This document shows positions 7,659 to 13,735 of a stretch of 17,517 bases of DNA, in pieces. Both the position numbers and the translations under genes were made by a program. Source of the stretch: Marinospirillum sp. (lineage in GTDB: Bacteria > Pseudomonadota > Gammaproteobacteria > Pseudomonadales > Halomonadaceae); the NCBI GenBank assembly GCA_007116865.1, contig SKHR01000249.1, forward strand, positions 1-17,517, in the 5' to 3' direction. The notes under the pieces were generated by a model, which searched no databases, was not told where the DNA came from, and saw nothing but the letters and a program-made list of their open reading frames with translations. Numbering within the stretch: the stretch's first letter is position 1; every line of letters begins with the position of its first letter.

Positions 7659-8267
7659 ATGGACTTTGATCTCGACAAGCATTTCGCGCTATCGACCTAT
7701 TATGACCGTCACTTTGACGTGCAGGCGGTCAAGGTGCTGCCGGGTGAGTATTTTGCCACCGATGCAGATGAAATGGTTGTGACGGTTTTGGGCTCCTGTG
7801 TATCGGTCTGCTTAAGGGACCATTACTCTGGTATCGGTGGGCTCAACCACTTTTTGTTGCCCCATGACCGCTCGGCAGATGCTTCGCCTTTGACTGAGTC
7901 TGCACGCTATGGGGTGTACGCAATGGAGTTGTTGATCAACCATCTGCTCAAGCTTGGCGCCAATCGACGCCGCTTGGAAGCGAAAGTGTTTGGTGGTGGG
8001 CAGGTGATCCGCGACTTCACTTTTGCCAATGTCGGTGAACGCAATGTGCAGTTTGTGATGGATCACTTAAAAAATGAAGGGATTCCAGTGGTGGCCAAGG
8101 ATGTGCTGAATATCTATCCTCGTAAGGTGCATTTTTTTCCGCAAACTGGGCGAGTCATGTTGAAGAAAATCAGCAGTCTGCATAACCGGACGCTGATTGA
8201 CCGTGAAAGCCGCTACCTCAAGCAGGTTGAGCACAAACCTGAGGTGGGTGAGGTGGATCTGTTCTAA
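7659..8267 (+). CDS. cheD: Chemoreceptor glutamine deamidase CheD (copy 2)
   Basis: A second CheD of 202 residues, clearly paralogous to the one at 2740-3360. Both share FDV-[EQ]-AVKVLPGEY, VTVLG-[TS]-CV, EAKVFGGG and GERN blocks. Presumed nucleophile Cys47 (LGSCVSVC) and His64 (GGLNHFLLP) are present with the standard 17-residue spacing, so it is probably active. ATG at 7659; the Shine-Dalgarno GGAG at 7648-7651 lies inside the last codons of the upstream gene, indicating co-transcription. It ends in VGEVDLF, matching the tails of CheD-1 and the receptor-like protein. Its place after the partner-switching genes rather than beside cheB suggests it serves a different receptor, or the receptor-like protein. 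It is the last gene of the operon and faces a convergent gene 8 nt away with no visible terminator between them. Confidence 0.95.
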   Translation: MDFDLDKHFALSTYYDRHFDVQAVKVLPGEYFATDADEMVVTVLGSCVSVCLRDHYSGIGGLNHFLLPHDRSADASPLTESARYGVYAMELLINHLLKLGANRRRLEAKVFGGGQVIRDFTFANVGERNVQFVMDHLKNEGIPVVAKDVLNIYPRKVHFFPQTGRVMLKKISSLHNRTLIDRESRYLKQVEHKPEVGEVDLF

Positions 8268-8275
8268 CGGAAGGG

Positions 8276-10522
8276 TCACACCTGAAGGGTCAGCTGTATC
8301 CACTGGCCCTGAGGATCGATTTCAAGTCCATCCACCTGACTGAAAAGCTTTTCCTGACTGATCGGGCTCAAGTGAATTGGAAACACGCCATTGTGTGCTA
8401 AATGCAGAGTCAACGTCTGAGCCCTGCCTTCTAGGCTCAATTCGATCCAGGCGTCATCACTGAGCTGTTCAAGTGCTTGCTGTTTTTGTCGGTGGTAGGC
8501 ATCAAGCGCTTCGGCTGAGCTGGTTTCAAAACGCGCCGGCAACCCCAGCAGATTTTTATCCAGCGTTTTATGAGTCAACTCTACGACCAGCGTAAACACC
8601 CGTTCTTTTAAGCATTCATCACACTTGAGTGTCTGTAAGAAATCGTGAGACAGGGTGGCGATTCGGTGGTTGAGCAATTGTCGACCCTGAAGGCGTATCT
8701 GCCAATAAAAAGGCGGCAGGGAGGAGGCTTGGTTTGAAGGGTTTTCTTGTTGCTGGCAGGCATCGGGTGCCTGCTTGATTGCCGCCAAATCTACCAGACA
8801 GAAGGAAATATCATCGCCAATTGGAAGGTGTTGCCGATGATCTTCAACGGCAGTGATCAGTGAGTCAATCAACTGGTATGGCTGAGTTTGATCCAGTAGC
8901 TCATAAACCCGTGTTTGGCCTAAGGGCTGGTCATTTTCATTGACCTGCTCAATCAGTCCATCGCTAAAGCAAAATAAAAAGCCTTGAGGCGGTAAGAAGC
9001 AGCGCACTGGCGTGGCATCAAACTGTTTGTGATCGAGAATGCCCAGCGCCATGTGCTGAGATGTGAAGCCTTGCTCAACCTTGCCGGAGGCCGAGATCAA
9101 CAGGGTTTCCGGCATACCACCATTCCATAGCAGCATTTCCTGATGGCGTATGTCGATTTCAATCAAGGTGGCTGCTACAAACCGATCATCGGGAAGGTCA
9201 TTGACCAAACGGCTATTCATCTCCGTGATAATGCTTTGCAGAGCATGCCCTTTGCTCACCATGGAGTCAAAAATATTGATGATCGGCATGATGGTGATGG
9301 TTGCAGTGAGTCCATGCCCGGTTGCGTCTGCGATCAAAACAAAAACACTGCCGGAAGGGGAGCGGCGGGTCAGAATAATGTCACCACTGAAAACCCCCGA
9401 AGGGCGAATCAGATGTGAAACACCGGCTGGGCATTGAGCATTTTTATCGATCAGGTGCTTGTACAGAATGTTGGCAGCCATCTGATTTTCGCGTTCACTT
9501 TGACTGATGGCCTGTTCCAGCTTCAAGGTATAGCTATTGATGACACGAGCAGCCCCCAGCAGGTTGATCAGTGGGATCAACAGGGCGTCAACTGCAAGTC
9601 GAACCTGTGGGTTGGTCAATGCTGAAGCATGAAAGCACAGCCCCAAAATACCACCGACCCTAGGTTCATCCAGAAGAATCAGGCTGGTATTGCTGGCCTG
9701 GGGTTGGAACTCCGGAGGCAGAGCTTCTCTTTCGCTGCTCAGACTGTGATGCAGTCTCAGTAAGGGCCAATCGTGACAGGGGTGCTGGTGGTTTTTTATC
9801 TGTTGGTCGAAACAGATGCTCATTTGCGCTTCCTGCAAAGACTGCAAGTCTGCACTGGCCGGTCGTGCCCAGATCGTATTGAGTTCTAGCTGATGGTTAC
9901 GAGCAAATAAAATACTGCAAAAATCGAAGGGCAGCTTTTTGTGAATGTCTTCTAATACTTCCAGCGTGTACTCTGCCCAGTGTTGGATATGGGCATTACG
10001 AATGATCAGGCTGCTGAGCAGGTCGTTACGAAACTCGAGTGCATCCTTATCGATCAATACCTTCTCTAGCTGGCGAGTCAGTCGATTGACATTCTGGTAA
10101 ACCAGGTTGAGTTCTTTGAAGCCGGATGAATAAGAGTGCTGATTGAAGCGATGCAGGTCATCCAGATTGGTTATTTGTTCAATTTGTGCCTGAAAGTTGG
10201 CCACGGAGCGATTGATTCGACGCGAAGCCTGGTGTGAAAGCCAGCCAGCAAACACTAAAAAAACCAGCGAGATGGCAATGAAGCTGGCAATGTAGGTGAA
10301 GCGAACCTGAGCGCTGACCGAAGGCGGCTCGATATCGAGAGCCATCAACGGAAACTCACGATCCAGTTGAATGGCAAAAAACTGAGTTTGTTCGGCCATC
10401 AGGCGCTCATAGAGCAGTGAGGAGACGGTCGCTACCCCTAAAAAGACCGTCAGACTACTGACGAAGACCGCGACAAAGATATACCAGCGTAACGAGACTT
10501 GTGAGGGGCGAAGTAAACGCAA
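8276..10522 (-). CDS. Membrane-anchored GAF/PP2C phosphatase with degenerate HATPase domain
   Basis: A 748-residue protein. TM1 is at about 13-36 and TM2 at about 75-94, with a short periplasmic segment of about 40 residues between them, then a HAMP-like/coiled-coil stretch (about 97-170), a GAF-like region (about 175-325) and a SpoIIE-type PP2C domain (about 345-580). The PP2C metal residues are intact: Asp381 in FSGD, Asp399 in DATGHG, Asp521 in FSDG and Asp570/571 in GDDIS. The tail (about 605-748) aligns with the HATPase domain of the protein encoded at 5939-7654, but N-box Asn has become Lys652, G1 Asp has become Ala709 and the G2 glycines are gone, so ATP binding is unlikely. Start is TTG at 10522: no ATG or GTG lies between it and the upstream in-frame stop, and an AGGTG sits 5 nt before it; the first internal Met (42) would remove TM1. 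It probably dephosphorylates a STAS protein, plausibly the one at 5658. Confidence 0.9.
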   Translation of the reverse strand: MRLLRPSQVSLRWYIFVAVFVSSLTVFLGVATVSSLLYERLMAEQTQFFAIQLDREFPLMALDIEPPSVSAQVRFTYIASFIAISLVFLVFAGWLSHQASRRINRSVANFQAQIEQITNLDDLHRFNQHSYSSGFKELNLVYQNVNRLTRQLEKVLIDKDALEFRNDLLSSLIIRNAHIQHWAEYTLEVLEDIHKKLPFDFCSILFARNHQLELNTIWARPASADLQSLQEAQMSICFDQQIKNHQHPCHDWPLLRLHHSLSSEREALPPEFQPQASNTSLILLDEPRVGGILGLCFHASALTNPQVRLAVDALLIPLINLLGAARVINSYTLKLEQAISQSERENQMAANILYKHLIDKNAQCPAGVSHLIRPSGVFSGDIILTRRSPSGSVFVLIADATGHGLTATITIMPIINIFDSMVSKGHALQSIITEMNSRLVNDLPDDRFVAATLIEIDIRHQEMLLWNGGMPETLLISASGKVEQGFTSQHMALGILDHKQFDATPVRCFLPPQGFLFCFSDGLIEQVNENDQPLGQTRVYELLDQTQPYQLIDSLITAVEDHRQHLPIGDDISFCLVDLAAIKQAPDACQQQENPSNQASSLPPFYWQIRLQGRQLLNHRIATLSHDFLQTLKCDECLKERVFTLVVELTHKTLDKNLLGLPARFETSSAEALDAYHRQKQQALEQLSDDAWIELSLEGRAQTLTLHLAHNGVFPIHLSPISQEKLFSQVDGLEIDPQGQWIQLTLQV

Positions 10523-10606
10523 AAGACACCTAGTCGACTCAAGTAAAAGACCTTGATTGTGCGCACTTTAGTAGCAGGTGTCCAGCGGTTTTGTCGGAGT
10601 GGGTCA

Positions 10607-10625
10607 GGCCGCCTGTGGGGCGGCC
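10607..10625 (-). terminator. GC-rich stem-loop after the SCP2 gene, possible weak terminator
   Basis: GGCCGCC (10607-10613) and GGCGGCC (10619-10625) form a perfect 7-bp stem with a 5-nt loop, 12 bases past the stop of the minus-strand SCP2 gene. No T-tract follows on either strand, so it is not a canonical intrinsic terminator. It may pause transcription, stabilise a 3' end or work with Rho. Confidence 0.4.
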
Positions 10626-10637
10626 CGGGTCTACGAA

Positions 10638-10952
10638 TCAAACAGGAAACAGGCCGGAAAGACGGGTGGCCAACATCATGTCGCCTTCGGCTTTGAGTTT
10701 GCCCGCCATGAAGGCTTGCATGCCATCTTCTTCACCGGTCAGGACGTTTTTAAAGGTTTCCTTGTCCATGATCAGAGTGACAGAGGGGTCGTCATGCTCA
10801 CCGGCAAGGATTTCACACTGGCCGTCACGCACGATGACGTGATAGGGCTCGGCATCGGTGATTTGAAACTGGAACACTTCATCCATGCCGCTGGCGGCAG
10901 AAGCATCAAAACGGGTTTGCATGCCTTCGATGATTGAGGTGACGTCTGTCAT
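10638..10952 (-). CDS. SCP2 sterol-binding-domain protein
   Basis: A 104-residue single-domain protein with the SCP-2 fold signature. An N-terminal amphipathic helix (SIIEGMQTRFDAS) is followed by beta strands (VFQFQI, YHVIVRDGQCEI), the pattern DPSVTLIMDKETFKNVLTGE at about 55-74, and the C-terminal AFMAGKLKAEGDM segment typical of the family. SCP-2 domains bind hydrophobic ligands such as fatty acyl chains; the bacterial single-domain members have no settled function. Soluble, with no signal peptide or TM. It lies 80 nt downstream of the ArsR-family gene on the same strand and may be partly co-transcribed with it. Its Shine-Dalgarno (AGGAGT on the minus strand) lies in the 3' arm of an inverted repeat at 10955-10987. 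Confidence 0.9.
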   Translation of the reverse strand: MTDVTSIIEGMQTRFDASAASGMDEVFQFQITDAEPYHVIVRDGQCEILAGEHDDPSVTLIMDKETFKNVLTGEEDGMQAFMAGKLKAEGDMMLATRLSGLFPV

Positions 10953-10954
10953 AG

Positions 10955-10987
10955 CTGACTCCTGTTGTTGAATTTGTCTGGAGTCAG
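10955..10987 (-). promoter_or_regulatory. Inverted repeat enclosing the SCP2 Shine-Dalgarno
   Basis: On the minus strand CTGACTCC, a 17-nt A-rich spacer, then GGAGTCAG, 2 nt before the SCP2 start codon. The arms are perfectly complementary over 8 bp, and the 3' arm contains the GGAG ribosome-binding core. In RNA this would hide the ribosome-binding site; as DNA it could be an operator at the start of the transcript. Confidence 0.5.
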
Positions 10988-10988
10988 G

Positions 10989-11017
10989 AGCATATTTTAA
11001 ACGGTTGTTTTAATCAA
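10989..11017 (-). promoter_or_regulatory. Putative sigma-70 promoter for the SCP2 gene
   Basis: On the minus strand TTGATT (11012-11017), a 17-nt spacer, then TATGCT (10989-10994): four of six matches to each consensus hexamer with the ideal spacing. The start would fall near 10982-10984, at the inverted repeat described above. Called by eye only. Confidence 0.35.
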
Positions 11018-11032
11018 GCGCTGGAAGCGGAC

Positions 11033-11353
11033 TTATGTCTTGGTTGCACAGTACATCTGGTGAAGTGTACGGATCACCTGCTGGGCTTCCTCTCCACAGA
11101 GCGAGTAGAAAATCGTTTGTGAACAGCGGCGGGTCTTTACCAGTCCGTCACGGCGAAGAATTGCCAGGTGCTGAGATAATGCTGACTGGCTGAGATCCAG
11201 ACAGGCATTGAGCTCGCTGACCGACATTTCACGGCCATCCAGGTGGCAGAGAATCATCAGACGATTTTCATTTGCCAGGGCTTTGAGCAGGGTGGTTGCC
11301 TGCTGGGCATTGTTTCGAAGTTCTTCCATCGGGGTGGGAGCCGATTCAGCCAT
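11033..11353 (-). CDS. ArsR-family regulator, HlyU/BigR/SqrR-like thiol sensor
   Basis: A 106-residue winged-helix repressor of the ArsR/SmtB family. LKALANENRLMILCHL (about 23-38) and the recognition region SVSELNACLDLSQSALSQHL (44-63), followed by LVKTRR and a beta-wing, are characteristic. Metal-site motifs such as CVC are absent. Cys36 in the LMILC helix and Cys102 in the last helix (HQMYC) are 66 residues apart, the same spacing as the sulfide/persulfide-sensing pairs I recall for BigR (42/108), SqrR (41/107) and HlyU (38/104). Three further cysteines (51, 77, 86) are present. The likely job is derepression on persulfide or oxidant exposure. Targets are not evident: no sulfide-oxidation gene is nearby, only the SCP2 gene downstream and divergent prpE. 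RBS AAGGAT precedes the ATG. Confidence 0.92.
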   Translation of the reverse strand: MAESAPTPMEELRNNAQQATTLLKALANENRLMILCHLDGREMSVSELNACLDLSQSALSQHLAILRRDGLVKTRRCSQTIFYSLCGEEAQQVIRTLHQMYCATKT

Positions 11354-11653
11354 TAGAGTTATCCTTCATCCCATGGGTCTTAGCGAGTGTGATTTTACCA
11401 GTGGGTGAGTATATATCACACATGCGACAAAATGTCACCGAGTGCGCGGGTTTGGTCTTTTTAAGGGGCGAGATTGTCAGCAATCCTGTGATTGTGCATT
11501 AAAGGCTGATACAGGGTGAAAATGCCTGCATCACTCAATCAGTGCGCCTTTTGTAGTAGTTTCAATCCGGGTCGCTTGCTTTAGAGTAGCGGTCAGATCA
11601 ACCGGAAGTGTTGACACCTGATTGTGAATAACTCCAACAAGCAGAGGCAAAAC
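11354..11653. other. Divergent intergenic region between the ArsR-family gene and prpE
   Basis: A 300-base spacer. The left part holds the putative regulator promoter and the inverted repeat at 11387-11421. For prpE I see only weak candidates: TTGTCA (11474-11479), 17 nt, CATTAA (11497-11502), and a perfect TTGACA at 11611-11616 without a convincing -10. A short CAATC/GATTG repeat lies at 11481-11494. I see no coding potential or known riboswitch in it. Confidence 0.5.
11387..11421 (-). promoter_or_regulatory. Putative promoter/operator of the ArsR-family regulator
   Basis: GTGTGAT (11387-11393) and ATCACAC (11415-11421) form a perfect inverted repeat with a 21-nt centre. On the minus strand the arms overlap a candidate -35 GTGATA (11414-11419) and -10 TAAAAT (11392-11397) separated by 16 nt. 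A second, shorter pair, GTGA (11405-11408) and TCAC (11416-11419), nests within it. The layout suits autorepression by the adjacent regulator, which is inference. Confidence 0.45.
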
Positions 11654-13546
11654 ATGACTTATCAGACGGAATATCAACGCTCGATCAATGAGCCGGAAGC
11701 CTTTTGGCGTGATCAAGCCCAACACCTGCCCTGGTACAAGGCGCCGAGTCAGATTTTAAGTCAGGATGAGCAAGGCACGTGGCGCTGGTTTGCCGATGGT
11801 GAGATGAATACCAGCTACTGTGCACTGGATTATCATGTTGAAAATGGCCGCGCTGATCAGGTTGCGGTGATTTACGATTCACCCGTCACCGACACCAAAT
11901 CCAAATTGACCTACCGCCAGGTGCGGGATCAGGTCGCGGCGTTTGCCGGTGGCCTGCGTCAGTTGGGCGTTGAAAAGGGTGACCGTGTGGTGATTTACAT
12001 GCCCATGGTGCCCGAAGCGCTGATCGCCATGTACGCCTGTGCGCGTCTGGGTGCGGTTCATTCAGTCGTTTTTGGTGGCTTTGCGCCCAACGAGCTAGCT
12101 GTGCGGATTGAAGACGCCAAGCCTAAGGTCATCGTTTCTGCCTCTTGCGGCATTGAAGTCGCCAAAGTGATTCCTTACAAAGGACTGCTGGATGATGCGA
12201 TTGATCAGTCCAGCCACAAGCCTGATCACTGCGTGATTCTGCAGCGTCCCCAGCAAACCTGTGAGTTGCAAGATGGCCGTGATCATGAATGGGAAAGTGT
12301 GATCAAAAGCGCAGAGCCTGCTGATCCCGTGCCCGTCAAAGCTACAGACCCTCTGTATATCCTTTACACCTCCGGCACCACGGGCAAACCCAAGGGTGTG
12401 GTGCGTGACAATGGGGGGCATGCTGTGGCGCTGAAGTACAGCATGAAAACCGTTTACGGCATCGATCCGGGTGAAGTCTTCATGGCGGCCTCGGATGTTG
12501 GCTGGGTGGTCGGTCATTCTTATATCGTGTATGCCCCCTTGCTGGCGGGTTGTACCACCGTGGTCTATGAAGGCAAGCCGGTGAAAACTCCGGATGCCGG
12601 CGCTTTCTGGCGCTTGATTGAAGAGTATCAAATCAAGGGGTTCTTCACGGCGCCCACGGCTTTTCGTGCCGTGAAAAAAGAAGATCCCGAAGGCAAGTTG
12701 CTGGCTCAGTACAACATCACCAGCCTGAAAACCCTGTTTCTGGCGGGTGAGCGCCTGGATCCACCGACCTACCACTGGCTGAATGAACTGCTGCCCGTGC
12801 CGGTCATTGACCACTGGTGGCAAACTGAAACCGGTTGGGCGATTGCGGGCAATATGATGGGCTTGGATCCAGCCGAGCCGAAGGCCGGTTCGGCGACCTT
12901 CCCAACCCCGGGTTTCAACGTGCAGATTCTGGATACCCAGGGTCAGCAAGCAGCGGCAGAAGAAGAGGGCAGTGTAGTCATTAAACTGCCCATGCCGCCC
13001 GGATGTCTGGTCAGTGTCTGGGGTGATCATGCGCGTTATCACAGCTCCTACATGGCCGCCTTCCCTGGCTACTACCTGACTGGAGATGGTGGCAAGTTTG
13101 ATGATGAGGGGTATCTGTTCATCATGGGGCGTACCGACGATGTCATCAACGTGGCTGGTCACCGCCTGTCAACCGGTGAAATGGAAGAGATTGTTGCCTC
13201 GCATCCTGGTGTGGCGGAGTGTGCGGTCATCGGTGTGGCTGACGAGCTCAAAGGCCAACTGCCAGTCGGTCTGGTCATCACCAAGGATGGCTGGGAAGGG
13301 GACCCTGAAACCCTGGAAGCGGAGCTCGCCGCTCTGGTGCGCAAAGAAATTGGCGCCATTGCCTGTTACCGCAAAACCCTGGTGGTTGATCGTTTGCCCA
13401 AAACCCGCTCTGGTAAGATCCTGCGTAAAATCCTGCGCAGCATCGCTGATGGCAAGGAATATCAGATTCCTTCCACCATTGATGATCCCGCCAGCCTGGG
13501 TGAGATCGAAGAGGCCATGAAGGGGCAGGGTATCGTTCAGTCCTGA
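11654..13546 (+). CDS. prpE: Propionyl-CoA synthetase PrpE
   Basis: Activates propionate to propionyl-CoA through a propionyl-adenylate intermediate, feeding the methylcitrate pathway. The 630 residues match the usual PrpE length (about 628). It has an acetyl-CoA-synthetase N-terminal domain (QRSINEPEAFWRDQA), the AMP-binding P-loop YTSGTTGKPKG at 238-248, the DHWWQTETGW block, the hinge/adenylate motif YLTGDGG with MGRTDDVINVAGHR, and SGKILR near the C-terminus, whose Lys588 is the residue acetylated in related synthetases. The frame extends up to a GTG at 11624, but the ATG at 11654 has AGAGG 6 nt before it and gives the family's normal N-terminus (MTYQTEYQRSI). No prpB, prpC, prpD or prpR is adjacent, so it stands alone and ends at a strong terminator. 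Confidence 0.96.
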   Translation: MTYQTEYQRSINEPEAFWRDQAQHLPWYKAPSQILSQDEQGTWRWFADGEMNTSYCALDYHVENGRADQVAVIYDSPVTDTKSKLTYRQVRDQVAAFAGGLRQLGVEKGDRVVIYMPMVPEALIAMYACARLGAVHSVVFGGFAPNELAVRIEDAKPKVIVSASCGIEVAKVIPYKGLLDDAIDQSSHKPDHCVILQRPQQTCELQDGRDHEWESVIKSAEPADPVPVKATDPLYILYTSGTTGKPKGVVRDNGGHAVALKYSMKTVYGIDPGEVFMAASDVGWVVGHSYIVYAPLLAGCTTVVYEGKPVKTPDAGAFWRLIEEYQIKGFFTAPTAFRAVKKEDPEGKLLAQYNITSLKTLFLAGERLDPPTYHWLNELLPVPVIDHWWQTETGWAIAGNMMGLDPAEPKAGSATFPTPGFNVQILDTQGQQAAAEEEGSVVIKLPMPPGCLVSVWGDHARYHSSYMAAFPGYYLTGDGGKFDDEGYLFIMGRTDDVINVAGHRLSTGEMEEIVASHPGVAECAVIGVADELKGQLPVGLVITKDGWEGDPETLEAELAALVRKEIGAIACYRKTLVVDRLPKTRSGKILRKILRSIADGKEYQIPSTIDDPASLGEIEEAMKGQGIVQS

Positions 13547-13578
13547 TCGATTGGATCAACCCCTGACGGTCTGAATGC

Positions 13579-13618
13579 AAGGGCGTGCTTGAAAAAGTAC
13601 GCCCTTGTTGTTTGTTTT
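13579..13618 (+). terminator. Intrinsic terminator after prpE
   Basis: AAGGGCGTGCTT (13579-13590), loop GAAA, AAGTACGCCCTT (13595-13606): a 12-bp stem with one G-T wobble and a GNRA tetraloop, followed by the T-rich run GTTGTTTGTTTT. It begins 32 nt after the prpE stop. Confidence 0.9.
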
Positions 13619-13651
13619 GGCCAGCCACTGTTGGTCGGTGGTCTGGCTGTC

Positions 13652-13681
13652 TTGTCTTGTTTTGGCACAGTGGTGTAAAAT
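13652..13681 (+). promoter_or_regulatory. Putative sigma-70 promoter for yhhQ
   Basis: TTGTCT (13652-13657), an 18-nt spacer and TAAAAT (13676-13681) lie just after the prpE terminator and 54 nt before the yhhQ start. The -10 matches five of six consensus bases and the -35 four. I did not recognise a preQ1 riboswitch in the short leader that follows. Confidence 0.4.
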
Positions 13682-13735
13682 CCACGTCCCATTCATCAGG
13701 GTTCCCTCACCCCCTGTCATCAAAAAGGATCGCTC

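Noticed and set aside
10450..10641. Short minus-strand open frame between the SCP2 and membrane phosphatase genes
   Set aside because: It overlaps the N-terminus of the phosphatase in another frame, has Arg/Pro-rich low-information sequence, and no supporting ribosome-binding site.
11405..11419. GTGA-N7-TCAC as a CRP site
   Set aside because: CRP sites need TGTGA-N6-TCACA; the spacing is one base too long and the left half is imperfect.
11624..11653. GTG start ten codons upstream of prpE
   Set aside because: The extra residues are low-complexity and atypical; ATG at 11654 has a good AGAGG and the family-standard N-terminus.
12095..13162. 355-codon open frame on the minus strand inside prpE
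   Set aside because: Composition and sequence look like the antisense shadow of prpE; no recognisable domain, and prpE is unambiguous.
13619..13735. preQ1 riboswitch upstream of yhhQ
   Set aside because: I could not find the conserved stem, loop and A-rich tail of a known preQ1 class; the leader after the putative promoter is also very short.
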